DNA of 64,000 bases from Xylocopa sonorina (GCF_050948175.1 NC_135205.1:4501795-4565794); one strand, 5' to 3'. Counted from the stretch's first letter, positions 1-13,987 are shown. Notes: generated by a model from the letters alone, not told the origin. Numbers and translations: made by a program.

Positions 1-3000
1 CGTGCTCGCGAGTGATCCGGACGTTCCTTCGTCCGTTGGTGCGCGCGTTTCGGTCTGCCGCGGCCGTTACGCGCGCATCCCGCTAACGGCGCCCGCGGAT
101 AACACCCCTGCTAAGGTAATAATGCTGATGCATGCTAATGGAGAGCGCGATAGCAACGATGGGGAACCGGGGAAAAGTGGTGCTCGTCGTACACGCGAGC
201 TCTCGCGTATCGTTCGCTCGCGCGAGAGGATAAATTGATTCGCGAGGACCCCAGACAGCTCGCACGCGTTCTTCTTCCTCCTCTTTCCTCCTCTGCCGTC
301 ATTCTGTTCTGTCCTTCGCTCTTTGCGCTTTTTTTCAGCCACGCGTATTCGTTCATGGTTGAAGAGAAACGCGCCAAGTTGCGCAGGATGTTTCCTCGAT
401 CGAGTCCTGGCGCGTTTAAATAAATTATATCTCGCGGATGGCGCAACTGATCGATATTCGCCGCTGTCAGATGTTGTTGGATCAAACAGACCGATCGATC
501 GGTTGTTCTCGTTTTCCGCTTCAATTTCGCTGGCTTTTTCCAGCCCGCGTTCCATCGACCGTTCTTTAACGCTGTTTAACGTTTCCCGTTGCGTGCTCGC
601 GTCGCTTTTTAATTCGCTCGTTTATCCGTTCCTCCGATAACGGCTGGAATTTCGTAGGAATTTTTGTCGACGATCATTCTTTGCCCGTGCACGGAGAATG
701 GGCACGGCTGTATCGATACCGATATACGTGCACGCGGCTTTGTTTCGTTTGCTTTCCATCCTGCGTTTCCGTTTCTCGTGGAAATTGTTCGATCTCCGCA
801 CCAGCGAGTTCGTAATTAAGAGATGTGATCGACGTGGAATTTATGCTGGGCTACAATTTGTTGGGGAATCGCCGCGTTGGAATGTTCGTAACGGAATAGC
901 CTCGCGATCCGCGAGAACGGTACGCGAATTTTCCTTTTTAAGCGCGGAGAACGCTTATTTTTGGGACGTTCGAGGAATCGAGCGTAATCGTCGAGTTCGA
1001 TACTCCGTTCGACGATACGAGCTTGCTTATCGACGCGAGATTATTTATTCCTCCTGCCGGAAATGAACGATACCGTTCGATTCGATCCAGTTTTATGGAT
1101 ACCCGTGCGTGTCTGCTGTTTGACGAGGCCAATAGCGAAACCGGTACGTCCTGGGAATTGTAATGTATCGCGATCTTGCGGGCGTGCGGTTGAAATTCCC
1201 TGGAAAAATATTTCACCGTGACGCGTCGGGGATATATCATTCTTAAACCATTTGCATCGATAGGGATAATACGAGTTTTTTTTTTCTCGCGCGGGAACCA
1301 CCCTCTGTCATCCGGATGCGAGATAGCCAGCGAAGTTTAATACGTCCTTACAAGGAGATCCTTTCGATCAGCGAGAAATATCGTGTCCTCATATTTTATC
1401 CATCGCGGATGTATAATAATAGATGCATTCGGTTCCTTGACGTTCAAAATGTGATTCGAGGCGAATAATTGATCCATCGCGTTCTATAATTCCGCTCGGT
1501 CTTGTAATAGTAACAGCGAACGATTCAATTATTAATATCGCGGTTGATATTCCGACATTAATACCGATAAACATCCGCAGCGGCTAATGTTCTTCGTCGT
1601 TCAGAGCCTCGGTTATTCCAAAGATTCCGTAACAGCAATTAACCAGCCGTCAGCAGAGTTTGAACGCGGTGGGAGTGCGAGCCAGACAAAAAATGACGGC
1701 GCAACCGTTGCAGCAGACAGTCTTAAATACCGGCGGGGAACTAGTTCGAACAACAATGCCCATAAATTCGCGTTTACGAAACGGCGTTTTGCAATCTAAG
1801 TCGGCCGCGTGACAGAGCTTGATGACGCAAGTAAACCAGGCGGCAGGAAGTTTACGAGCATCGAATACATTTCTTTGGGGATGGCGGGGGATATCCGCGC
1901 GCGGGGCTGGAACGTTCGCCGCCTATCAGCCGTTTCCGGTGGAAATTGATCGAGGGGTACGCGTCATCAACCCGTCCGACGCGATCCAACGCGAGTTATT
2001 ACTTGAACATTTTGGAAATGAATATTCTTTACTTCTGTGCCTGTTCAATGTCGTTCAGCCAAATATAGAAAAATTGTATTTAAAATTTTCAACATTAATA
2101 TCGCGCTTCTCTCGCTTTATGCGATACGCGACCACAAAAATATCGAGCGATCTTGCGGTAACTGGAACGTTGTCTAACAAGATATTACGCAACAGCGAAT
2201 GATAATCGTCTAACGTCAATCAAGAGATTTAAAACGAATGAAACTGTTCCTCGAAATTATGAGACTGTATTAATCAAAGGATCGTGGAACGTGTAAGATG
2301 CAAATGCACAGGACTATCGAACGGTAAAATCGGTCGATCCGTCACGCGCGTTATTTCCGTATGACAAGCGGTTTCCGTATTACAAGATTGTTAACCCGTC
2401 GACGAGGAGAAAAGAAAATGAGCCCGCGATTGCGGAAGTGGTAACAGACCGCGCGTCTCAGGCGAGTTCGTTGGACGACGAAGACGATAAAATCATCGCG
2501 ATCCTCGATAGAGTCTAGAAGATCCTGTAATATAAGTATACGTTCTTAAGATCGCGAGGCTCTCCAGGCACGCGAATTTTAAATCTTCAGGCTGGACTCG
2601 ATGAATCCAGTGATACAAGTAGAATTTATGTCAGACCGTATCTGGTAGCGCGAAGTAAGGCGAACGAACGAGGTGCATAATTTAAACGTACCAGGGATCA
2701 GGATCATTAAGAACGCGACCGAGTTGAACGAAACTGCACGCGTGCATGTATTAGTACCTCGAACAGGAGTAATCGTTGCGTATACAAATTTATTATCATA
2801 TAATAATTACACGAACCTCTGCTGCGTATCCAATCTCTGCTTATTAATTTCCTTAGCTACCCTTAAGGGTGTTCCATATTGCAAGGCGAATTACCGTTTA
2901 CATAGTAGAGGCTGCGGTCGCATTTTTCAAATTCTAATTGGGCCTGACAGCCACGTAGTTAGCGGAGAACAGGTAGGCGAGAGAAAGGGTTAAACGACCG

Positions 3001-3180
3001 ATCGGAAATCGATAGAAGAGGAGAAAAAGAAATCGCGTTTACCCGAGGGTCCTGCGAGGGAACGATTGTAAATAACCGTGAGGGGGCAGGTAGAGAAGGG
3101 TGATTAGGGTTGCGTTCTTAGGACAACAACTGGAGGCTCGACGTAAAGTAAGAAACAAAGGAAGGGCGCGAGGTTAGGGC
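1..3180. other. non-coding stretch, no gene recognised
   Basis: CpG-rich unique sequence. Several open frames exist, including one at 1819-2202 on the + strand (127 codons, effectively starting at an ATG at 1822). None shows a recognisable domain, and both strands are open in places, as expected where TAA and TAG are rare. A short direct repeat lies at about 2347-2382 (two copies of TTTCCGTAT followed by ACAAG). The only frame listed separately is 2297-2518. I see no RNA gene or repeat element here. Confidence 0.5.
2297..2518 (+). other. short protein-like open frame, exon candidate (unidentified)
   Basis: This frame is open from just after a TAA (2294-2296) to a TAG (2516-2518), 73 sense codons, with no ATG near its start. 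The product would be hydrophilic, with an acidic stretch (LDDEDD) near the C-terminus and basic pairs KR, RR and RK in the middle. Its composition is more balanced than the arginine- and serine-rich frames typical of this DNA. An AG at 2310-2311 could serve as a splice acceptor, but the bases before it are not pyrimidine-rich, which argues against a real exon. The family is not recognised. Open frames of this length are expected by chance in DNA of this composition, so confidence is low. Confidence 0.1.
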
Positions 3181-3211
3181 GGAGAGAGAGGGAGAGAGAG
3201 AGAGAGAGAGA
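3181..3211. repeat. (GA)n microsatellite
   Basis: About 31 bases of imperfect GA dinucleotide repeat, with a GGGA interruption near the left end and an uninterrupted right half. Confidence 0.9.
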
Positions 3212-5490
3212 CAGTCAGAGGACGGCTTACGTGATCGGAATTAATCACGGTTATTTATTGGACGAATAAATTTCCCGTCGATCGGTGAATCTCGCGTGTC
3301 AGCCGCGCTCGTTCCGATGCAGCTGCGCCGTTAAAAATGAGGGAACACCGCGTGGAACGGGTGGACACCCTGGAAAGAAGGGACGCTGTAACGATTGCGA
3401 ATCTCTGAACGTATCGTATCGATAAGTATCGACGCGACGCGCTGAGAGAAAGGCCCGCGCGCGTGGTAGCTTCGCGGTGGAGAACGTTTTGTCCAGCGCA
3501 TATTGTTAATAACACGATCGTAACTAAATATCTGAAATATATCGCGAAATGGACGTGAACACGGGTGGTATAAAACGTTCCGGATAAAGCATCGAACGTT
3601 GCGAGCGTAACGGTAATGCAGAGTCCATTAGTAGCTTGACAGCGCATTGTACAGAAATAGGAACAGGTAACAACCAGGGGATGCACAGACCAAAAACAAT
3701 GGGACGTGGCGTGCGGAAAGTACAGGCCTTGTTAGTACTTAACAGTCGTTGTCAGAATAATCTCTGAAGTTAGATTTCCATCCAGATAGGGTAATAAAAG
3801 CTGGAAAATGGAAGACGGTATTTAGAGGGTAGTTCGTCGAATGACCATCTGACAATCAGGATCAAACTGATCTAACTTCTGTGTTACTTTTACTATACTA
3901 TCGCAGAGTAGCAGAACTTGTCGTGGCGATTTTACTAGTTTAATTTACCGCTGGATTAATAAAATACGAAGATGATAATAACGTACAACCGAGGAGCAGT
4001 AAATTTTCCCGGCTGAAAGTTACCCCTCTCGCGCCACCCTCTTTTTTGGACGCTGAACGTGGTGTCTTCGCGACTTTATCCCGCTGGTGGTCGTGAATAA
4101 CGTTAGTTTCGTTTCGTATAACGTGGCACGGGCGAAAAGAGACGCGAGTTGAAAAGGGGCCAGCAATTAATGCGTCTGGAACCGAAGCGGAGTGTAATGG
4201 ACCCGGTAAAGCTTCTGTTCGGTAATGAAAAGCTTCCTGGTCGTTGACTACCGCCACGTTTATTTCGTCAATGAGACTCCCGTCTCCTCTGGCAGTGACG
4301 CGTTCGAGGTTTTCAAAACGGTTGTAGCACTCTTAATTGCTACGCTGTGTTTACTCGCCACGGTTGAATGAAATTCGGACCTGGTTTATTCAGTGCCATT
4401 TTATTTCCGAATATTTCACGGTACCGTCGTCGATTCGAGGCGATGAATATCGATGGTAATTAGCAAGGAGCGAGTGGACGGTGGTTTAGGACTGCGTTCT
4501 CCACTGCGAGATACGTTTGGAGTTTCAAAGCCAAAGAAATTCGATGCTTCGTATTATTCACAGATGAATTCAATCCCCATGATTTTGAAGAATTTCACGC
4601 TGCAATCTCTCGAAAACTCTTCGATCCGCCACGTTTTATAATAGTAAATTCCACACACCGCGTACAGATAGCGATGCGCGCGACAGTTTTTGGAAAATTG
4701 TCATTTAATCCGTGCTAAATCAAACACGGGGCAAAATACGGTTTTGTTTGCCCGGGATTTGTTCAAATTGAACGCACGCAGAATTTTGTTTGCGCGTGAC
4801 GTAAGCTATATCCTGTCCAACGATGCGAAGGGATTCCAGTTAAACAATGTTACTATTATTACAACGGACATTGTCCGTGCCATGAAACGGTATTGCGGTA
4901 TCAATCTTTCGAAAAAGAAATCGATCAACGCAACAAAACATCTTTCACTTGCTCAACAATTGAATGTGAAATCCAGAAAATAAGCAAAACAGCAAAAGTA
5001 ATTTTCATCGACAAACCAGTATCCTCATTTTATAATGCTTTTAGACAATTTTGCTGCAAGTACGCTGTACATGTGTCGCGTAAAATCGTAGGAGAGGCGA
5101 TGAAAATATGGTGCCTGGCGAGATCGATAGCCGCGCACGCGAGCTGTGACGGAACAGCCGGTTATCGGTACCGGTCTGGGCGATCGGCAGTAATGCGAAT
5201 CGCGTTGACGGTTCCGCGGCTTGGTCCGTGGTCCACGCTTCGTCGCGCAACAACGCTGATTTACTTACGCGCGTTAACGTGCGAGTTTTCGCCAACCGAG
5301 AATATTTACTACCGCGGCTCGACTAACCGTAGGGATTGAATTATAATGCACCACTGCCTTATCCAGACCGCGATGCCCCATCCTCCCTCGCGATCTTCGC
5401 GAGCCTGTTAGATAAGGGCCGCTGTTTTCGTTCGAATTCGACTATTCCATCGATCGATCGAGAATTATTATCTCTATTTCATGTAATGAA
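3212..5490. other. non-coding stretch, no gene recognised
   Basis: Unique sequence with no identifiable gene. The longest frame is on the minus strand at 3255-3686 (143 codons, ATG start). It is rich in Thr, Arg and Ser, has no recognisable domain and overlaps nothing conserved that I can see. A frame at 4690-4983 on + contains the peptide LFARD twice, 14 codons apart, because the bases TTTTGTTTGC occur at 4742 and again at 4784. A GTAAGC donor-like site follows the second copy at 4801. This is recorded as a curiosity. Confidence 0.45.
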
Positions 5491-5715
5491 CTGTACAGGG
5501 TGTGTTTTGAAATTATTTTTCTGAATATTGTTACGAGTACGCGTGGAGGCATGGGTGATTAGTATTGGCGAAAGAACAGTTGTTGGTTGTGGTAGACAAG
5601 CTGTGAGATCATAGTAAGAGCTGTTTGGAGGTAGACGTGTTAAGTTGCCACGATATTTGTGTATTAATGGTTGATTAAAGTGTCACTGGGATCGAACGTC
5701 TATATATTATGCATG

Positions 5716-8700
5716 ACGAATCGTTGTTTATTATGTATCCTATTTATTGGTGTTATTATATCGCGAGCCTTTGGAATTTAATAATACAGTAGAAGGAATA
5801 AGATAAGGGGACTGTATTATTTATTTAAAAAGATTTGAATATCGAAGCAATCTTTTCACATACTATATCCAGTAACTATTTATTCCGAAGTGATGTCTTG
5901 GTCCATGCTCCATGCGCTTTCTGTCCGTCTACACGGTTGTGTGATATTAATGAATACGAAAAAGGTATAAAACATCTTACGGTGAAGAATGTCTGGACGA
6001 CTCTCCACCGCTCTTCGAGATAAAATCGATTTGACGAGGGCAACGCACTCGCGTTGTTACAGGACTGAAATAAAAAAAATGAAGCCTCCTACCCTGCAGA
6101 AACATCTTGTCAAACATTCTCTCGAACACTCATCAATACTTCCGCGGAAGCAGCGTGCCTTGGGAGAAAGCTTTAATGATCCTCCAGATGTTTTTACGCT
6201 CGCAACGTCCCACGACGCGGAGGGAACAAAAGGCACGGCGCAGCTCGTTAGTATCTCTCGCATTCGCCACGAATTTATAGCCACGTTAATTACTGCCGCC
6301 GCGCCCTTTATTACGAGGACGTCTTTGCGTCGTGGAGCATCCGCGAAACTTGGTTCAACTTCGAATATTGTCGCGGGTCCGCCCCGATCGGCCCGCGAAC
6401 AGACGCCGCCGGAAGAAACGGAAAGAGGAGACCCTGCTGAATGCGGTTATTCAAAAATTACCAACCCCGTCGCGGTAACGAACCTTCGTTACGCGTGCAC
6501 GGTATTTTGTTTAATTATAATCGCTCGCGTTTGTTCAGTCTGACAATTCCTACGCGCCATCCTTCCGTGACTAATTAAACCGTGGAAAGGGCGCGACGTT
6601 CGTTTCTTTGTTTGAGAATTAAACGCGAGCACCATGGTCGAGGCGATCGCGAATTTTCTGCTCGCGACTCTCTGTTGATTATCCCATTGATTAACGACGA
6701 ACTCGCGAAGAAGCGACGCGACGGGGGAAGAGCTCGATCTTGTTATTCCTCTGACAGAGCAAACGCGAACGGAACACCGTAGAGCATCACGGTTTCACGA
6801 GCTTAAAGTTGGAGCTTAAAGTCACAGGCGGTCTTTTCGTATTCCGAGCAGTGCCGCGTTGGAGATCGCAAACACCTACTTTTCCATCCGCGGCAATATT
6901 ACACTCGTTAGTCGACATTGTAACAGGGAAATCCTGCAAATTGCGATTTTATGGCTGGCACGGTGCACACCCACCGCTGACCGACCGAACGCGAGCCCTC
7001 TTCTTGGTCTATGCGAAGCGTCGCGTCGCAAATGGGGCGCGTTGCACCCTCCACCCCTGTTGGAGCAGTAAAACTACGTTTAATGATTCCTTCGTTCGCT
7101 TTTATCCCCGATTTTTGTCCCGTCGTTGCACAAACGTGCCGAGGAGACGTATTCTAATACGACGAGTGGCATCGTGGCGTCGTTTCGTGGCTTCAACTGA
7201 CTTCTTGATCGCTGCGAGAACGCGACGAGATTCTTTATTTCGCCTGCAGACACGCGTTCCCACCGGATAAATGAAAACATGACTTTAACGGACAGTGTTA
7301 TCGATTCGATGTAATTTGCGAGTACGATCGAGCCTGCTGGGACTCGATGCGCGATTGCGTAACCGGTTTGTTCGACGCTCGCGAGATCTGCCAGCGATAT
7401 ACGGCCCAGCCGCATGCATAATTGGATAATGCATAATGATTTTTTACGAACAACACCGGACAGGTGGTTAACGTCCCCCGTTTATCGCTCCTCGGTACGA
7501 TTCTCGACTATAAACAAACATTCTCTGCGCCACGCGATTCCTGATAACGTGATTTCGCGGCTGTTAATTAACGAGTGAACATTCGACGACACGACAGGAA
7601 CGGGGCTCCCGTTTCATCGTGAGATGCAGCCTGATGGCTGGTCCATGTAATTTCTTTCGATAATTTGCTAGACACTCGATTTTATTCAATCGATTCGCGT
7701 CATTTTATGCTGTCTGATATAATCGCATTCGGTTGTTCAATTTCACCCTTTAAAGAAGCAAGAGATATTGTATGCACTCGCGAAGTTACGTCGAAGTAAG
7801 TCATCCAGCTGCAGTCTATTCGATGCGAGACTTCTGTAATGGTAATATTTGTCCGAGTGTTATTTGCGCAACCGCAGGGGATGTGCTTATCTTCGCAGTG
7901 TAACGAAGAGTCAACGTTGACAGAACCCTCGTCTCCCTCCGCACGCAACGAGACCGACAAAGAAGAGGGAACGAATTGCAAGTAACGAGGCAGAATCGGT
8001 CGACGAGTTCTCTTTCAGTCGGACAAAAGTGGCACCCCGGTCCTTCCATACGTTCCGTTTAATTTATATCCAACTGGTAAACACATTTCCGGCCGTGTAG
8101 CTCGCTACCAAGCCTGCTCGTCGTTTTTCTGTACGTCAGTTCGCACAATACTTCAGCTACCACCCCTTCGTTGGCTGTCGAGGCGGTGTCTGAAAAAACG
8201 AGCGGTAACTGCCTTAACTGGTTACACTTGGTACCATTCCGGACTGCTTTTAAAACACGCGACACGACGCCCCGTCCGCGGCGTTTCTCAGCAACCGCGG
8301 ACGCTCGTTGGCAATATAATTTGCATTTGTCCCAGCTCGCGTGCCCTTTCCTGTCACGGTTCCATTTCCATTTCTCTGCCGTCCTCGACGGTTCCTCGCC
8401 AGCCCCAGCCACCCCTGCTCGCGACCCAGCGAGATTCGTCACGGAGATTTCCGCGGCGGCGGCACTTCGAGAGCGGAGTTCGCGGGCCACCGTTGAAGAA
8501 TGTCGCCCGTCCCGTGGCATTACGGGTCTTGGATTCAACCTGAAACTTGCCGTCGCACGAGATAAACGAAAACGCTGCCAAACATCGCCGCGACATGACG
8601 ATCTTCGCGTTCCTCCGCGCGTCCGCTTCCATCTGTAATTACGGTTCCACGGTCGTTACGTTAATTACGAGTGGCTCGCGAATTCGCGCGGTTAAAACGC

Positions 8701-9687
8701 GCGAACACCGGGGCTGGATTCGCGGGATAAATAGAATTACCGTGCGACATTGATTCTTTGCTTTTAGCACCGGCGCGGTTATCGAGCGTTTATTAATGGA
8801 GGCTGGTTTATTTCGCTAGATATTTGTGGGATTCTTTTATTCGCTTTTATTACGGTTATTCGCTTTTGTACTGCTCGCGGGAAATATAGCCGCGCGTTGG
8901 GAACTTTATTCGGCTCGTAAAACTTTGGAGAATTTCACACTTTTACGGTGGCCGCGCTATTTTTCAGTGGATGTAAATATAAAAGGCAGGCGCAACCCTC
9001 CGCGCAACCCTCGCGAATTCTTTACTCTCGCCTATATCTACGGTTACGCGGAATCATTTTTCGTTATGGACGCACTGAGAACTTGTACTCGTTCCACCCC
9101 ACTCGTATCGTCGAAGATCATCCACGCTGACCGCTCGTACTCGCGCCTCCACTTTCCGGTATCAGTGGTGACCGCTGTCCAACCGAGCAAAGTTCTCTCT
9201 CGCGCGACCCTTGCGACAGGGGCTGGTAAATGTCAGGGATCGTACGTTTCGATACGCGATTATGTCCAAGCAGTCGAATAATCGAGTTTAGAAACTGCAC
9301 GGGGGTCCTACTTTCGCGTACGATATTGAGTTTCTCTGGTACGTACCATGGAGATTCCCGCCCCCGGGTGTAAGCTGGGCGCGCTCGCTTCCCTTTGAGA
9401 CCGGCGTTGATTCGATCGTCGGTTCGAAAATCCCGGCAGACACCGTCCCGGAAAGTATATTACCGATATATATCACCGTACTTAATACTTTCGCGCGACG
9501 CTCGTCGAGCACGCGGAGTTTGGCCCCAACTTAGAAAAGTTACAAATTCCCTCGGTCTAAGCCATTCGAAGGGGACGCCTTCAGACGTTCTCCAATCCCC
9601 AGCCGTCCCTTCTCTCGTCCATTCTCGTCGTCCGACACGAGTCGTTACTTGTTGACTGTCTCGATTCGACGTGTCACGGCGTATGAT
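5716..9687. other. non-coding stretch, no gene recognised
   Basis: Unique CpG-rich sequence. The longest frame is 5989-6543 on + (184 codons, ATG start). Its product is basic and Ser/Thr/Arg-rich with no recognisable domain. Other frames at 6809-7270, 8059-8538 and 8171-8638 overlap frames on the opposite strand. A 10-base direct repeat (CGCAACCCTC) occurs twice near 8990-9010. No RNA gene or mobile element was seen. Confidence 0.5.
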
Positions 9688-9730
9688 TTCTTTTTTCTTT
9701 CCTTTCTCTCTCTTTTTTTTTCTTCTCCAG
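9688..9730. repeat. polypyrimidine tract
   Basis: A run of T and C about 43 bases long on the + strand, interrupted very little, ending in TTCTTCTCC. A second T-rich run lies at about 9888-9906. These are low-complexity DNA. The tract resembles the pyrimidine run of a splice acceptor, but no coding exon is recognisable downstream. Confidence 0.7.
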
Positions 9731-12700
9731 TCTCGGTCCTTCCGCCACTTTGTCCCTCCTCGGATTTCGTTTCTCCCGCTACGTTTGAAATATGGACAAC
9801 CGTACTTTGCTCGCCCTCCATCTACAGATTTGCTTCTCTCGGGGCGAACGGCTGCTCGCTCTGGGTTTTACGGTTTGAAATACTGTTCCTTCTTTTTTTT
9901 TTCTTCAAGGGCGGACCGTTCGAATCGGCGAAGTGGTTTTTTACGAAAAATTTGTGGAGTCGCATCGAGGAGAGAGTTTGCTGTATGTCGCGTGCTAAAA
10001 GCGTTATTAGATTCACTCGTTTATCGAATTTTGCGAATTGTTTAGCAATTATTAGTTCCCAGATTTTAGGTAGAACCGAGACACTTTAATCAACCGTAAT
10101 CTTATTTCGCACGAGCGAACGATGCCAGTTACGAATACTCGAATCGAGCCAAGTAGCCAACCAATCAAAATGGTGTTATACAAAATGCAGAGACACTCGC
10201 GAAGCGCAAGCTAATTTTCAGAAACGAGATCGTGCAGGAGACAAGTAAAACAAGTAACGCATTGCCTCTCGTCTGAAGCGGATGACATCGCACTCCACCC
10301 CTAGCGACGCACTCCACCCCTTGTATCTCCATGTATCGCGTCCGATCCGGTGATAAAAGTCTTTCGCGAGGATCAAGCGAGCAGAAGCCAGCGTTCCATC
10401 AGAATTTTTCCACGACGGCAACAGTCTCCTTAAAGCTTCAATTTATATAGTTTAGAGTGTAGCCTGGGCCCAGTCGTTAGGTTCCGTACTGGCTCGTTCT
10501 CGCATGTATTACCGTCGCGCGTACACTTCACCCTCGATCCCAGCCTTTATACGGGGCGCGCATACACGCGCCACAAGGGTTGGTTGGTCTCTCTCGCGCC
10601 AGCCACTTCGCGCACGTGCGCACGGAGGACGCACACGTCTTCCTCTGGGTTGGCTGGCACACATCTACCTCACTGTATTCCCAGTCACGGTCCTGATTAG
10701 CCTAATAGAAAACACAAACACGGCCTTAACGTATACCATCGATATATCATCCTTACATCCACCGCCATGCTGGAATACCGCCACTTCTACGGAAAAGCTG
10801 GCTGCTGCTGGCTGGCGCTGGGAATGGAGGTAGTAGAGATAAAAAAGGGCGGAAAAAGAAAGGGAAGGAACGGTCGAAAGTGGGTTAATACAGGATGAGA
10901 CGTTCGTTTTCTATCATTGACACGTATGGAGGGACGTGCTCCGAGGGCGAAAAAGTATCGAGTCGATACTATCGACTGTACGCGAGCCAGCAGCGTGAAA
11001 AACGACGGAATGTTATTCAGCCCGGGTAAAAACGTCGCTGCGAACGAAAAGTTGTCCGCGTGAACGATCATGCGTTTCGAGGGCTTCGAATTGGTACATA
11101 CATTTGGCTGTTACTGGTCGGACAACTTTGAAAGTGACGAAGCACGGTTTTTTAAAATGTCCACGAGAAAGTTCATAACAGGAACCATCAATGATAAGAT
11201 TAATTCGATCATTAAAAGAATATCGAAGCGTGCAATTAACTTTCTCTCTCTATCATTAAAGCTACGGTTACAAACTTAAAAAATAGCTAATCGATGAAAG
11301 AAATATTTAATAAGACACTTCAACACGCATCAAACGTTTCCATGCGATCGCATCAGGAGAAGTGCATCTGCGAAGATCTCACGCACAGATTTTATCCAAC
11401 AGGATATTCTATTTCCTTTTTTTTTCATTCTCTTCGCGATCGCAGGGATAAGATTACGATTCGACGATTTTTTCCGTTCCAACGAAACCTACGCGGCGGT
11501 TGTCGACTCGAATAGCGTGCTTTCAATTCACCTCGAGTTATCGCGCGAATTTCAACCCCCTGTAAACCGTCCGGGGGTGTACGAACCGGTGTAATCGAAA
11601 AATTCTTCCGCCCCTTAACCCCCGATAAAATAAAGAGTTGTCAAGGGCCAAACTGTTCCACGATCACTTTTCTAACGGCTGATAATTCACGACGGCGTCC
11701 ATTATCATACCAGGCACCTTCGAGGATTTCTATTTACGATACGAGCGTGCAGGTGGCTACAATGGGACGTCGGACCATTGTGACCAATTCTCTTTAGCTC
11801 TAAGCACCGTCGGAAATAATTCCATATCTTCGGAGAGAGGTAAATTGTTACAACCGTTGCATTTACCGTCCGGCTGGATTATTATATTCTTCCATCGTGC
11901 CTACTCTTCACCCTCACCCACCCTCGTCCTCCTCTCATTCGGTCCTTTTGTTTGCCGTCGCACTTTCGTCCATTGTCTCCCTACAATACGCTGTATCTAT
12001 CCGTGGAACCACGCGATGAATTTTTATTCCTTCGATATCGCTCGCTGTGCCGGCTCGAGGAGATCGCGACGGCGCCGACGGGGCTCGAAAGGGGTGGCGG
12101 AGGAACGTTTCAATTGGTGGACGGAGGCGCGAACGATTTATCATTCTGAAAAATCGCGTAATGACGCTTTCACCGCGACGCGTCGTAATAAAGGACCGCG
12201 AGGCGTAACGCGAGCGAGAGTCAACCCTCGCGCGAGGGGGTGAATGGCGCAGAGGGTGCAGCGTTCGGCGTTTTCGACCGCGTCACCGAGTGAAACCTGT
12301 AACGTAGCGAGCTGGTGAATGTTACGCGTGGTAAAAAATAGTTTTACCTTGGAAAACAAGGGCGCGGGAGAAATATTCGTGTCGCGCGACGGAAGAATCC
12401 GGGGAAATTTCCCGCGGACAGAAAGTTCTCTGGTAGTCGCCTGATAAATACGAGGGAATTTCGAATTTCGCGACGGTCATGCCTCGCGTTCGTAACGGTG
12501 GTAAAAGCGAAACGGAGGCGTGCTTGGAAACGATCGCAGGAAGTTTGATCGTTAGCTCGTGCGAGGTAAAACATGAATAGCATTACAAGGAGTTTCTTCT
12601 AACATATAAAAAGGGTTTCAGCTACCATTTAATTAAATCAACGAATCAGTGAATGTGGTAGCTCTCTGAAACAAGTCAATGTAATTTTTCTTCGATTTAA

Positions 12701-13951
12701 ATCAAAGTCTTGCAGAGAAATAATCGATCGATTAAATAATATGCCAGAAACAATCCATCGTTTTCAGTTCGCCCTGAATTTCGAGGGCGGCGTTCTTATC
12801 CATTTTCATGAGCGGAACAGAAGCCGAGCAGACACAAAGCAGGACGTTAGAGAGTGAGGAAGAGATTGCTCGAGCATTGTCGTTACCCGCGTGGGGTTGT
12901 AATTTCGGAAAACGCGCGTCCCTTTGACACTTTCGCCGGGAAGGGTCAACTGTGCGAAACGTCGACGCGCCCGCCTCACTCTCGTCGACCACTTCAGACG
13001 CTTAGGCTAATAACAGGCCCTGGGACGGGCGCGAAGGAAATGAAACTACCTGACCTGTCCTCGCGGCAGAGGACGGCTGGAGATTTACCTCGCTGCAGGC
13101 TCCTCTCTGTTTTTTACGCGGCTCTAAACGCGACATTATTATGACACGAAAACGGAAGCGAGGGTGTCGCGTTGCCTCATCAAAACTTCATGAACGCCTC
13201 CGTCGGATGGGTTCTTTTTTTCGGCTGTCTCTAACGGTGCTCGCTGAAAAAATTCATCAACGTTTCTTCGCTCGATTGACCGCAAAACTTGCACGTTGCG
13301 CGTGATCCTCGCAATTGACGCGAGTAGAGCGAAATAATTTTTGCAGCGCTCGCCTAGGACGTTATTCCGTTGGACGTGATTAGTCATTACCGTGGCGAGC
13401 AATAAATTCGATCGAGTCGCAACTATAACGCGCGTTGGATAATTGGGGGATATCGAATGAAAATTACGAGGGCGTTAACAATGCGCCAGTGACGAAACAT
13501 TGGGGAAATTCCCCGTTAATGCGTCGCGATGAGCACGCGGGATAATGAAAGTAGTCGGGGCCCCGGCTAGGATAGGAACAAATGAACGGAAAATTGAAGA
13601 GGGCGTCGGCAACGGATAGATTCTAAAGAATTCTATCAATCAATCACTGCGCGGGCCCGTGTTCCGTTCGCGAGCGGGTGGCTGAATGGGTGCATTATTA
13701 GAGGGAACGATCCTGCTCGGCCCCGATATACTTCTCTCTTGCTATTCAAATATTCGCGAATAATTTTACCATAAATTTTTGAACTTGGCGTCGAATGGCC
13801 ATCGGGCGAATTGGCTCCGGTTGCTCGGCAAACATTGAACTATTTGATATAAAATACTTATGCTGGCTCTGCCATGCAATTTTCGAGGAGTGCTGGAAAA
13901 CACTGGACCCGACCAGCTCTCCGCCACCCTTATTTTCCTACGTTGCGCCTC
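9731..13951. other. non-coding stretch, no gene recognised
   Basis: Unique sequence with mixed composition. The segment from about 12590 to 12760 is noticeably AT-rich. Frames at 9649-10089, 10504-10833, 11845-12243 and 12854-13144 have no recognisable domain. Several start at GTG or TTG or overlap minus-strand frames. A 19-base tandem duplication is listed separately at 10289. Confidence 0.5.
10289..10321. repeat. short tandem duplication, 19-bp period
   Basis: The 14-base string CGCACTCCACCCCT occurs at 10289 and again at 10308, separated by AGCGA. This is a simple local duplication of two copies with no sign of function. Confidence 0.8.
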
Positions 13952-13987
13952 GCTCTTTCTCTCTCTCTCTGTATCTCTCTCTTTCCC
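13952..13987. repeat. (CT)n microsatellite, imperfect
   Basis: CT/TC repeat of about 36 bases interrupted once by GTAT. Frames that cross it on the + strand translate to Ser-Leu repeats and are artefacts of the repeat. Confidence 0.85.

Noticed and set aside
5989..6543. 184-codon + frame with an ATG
   Set aside because: Low-information basic composition, no domain, no signal peptide or splice context that would single it out.
10826..10842. GGAGGTAGTAGAGAT resembling a let-7 start
   Set aside because: Only about nine bases match the mature microRNA and no complementary arm was found.
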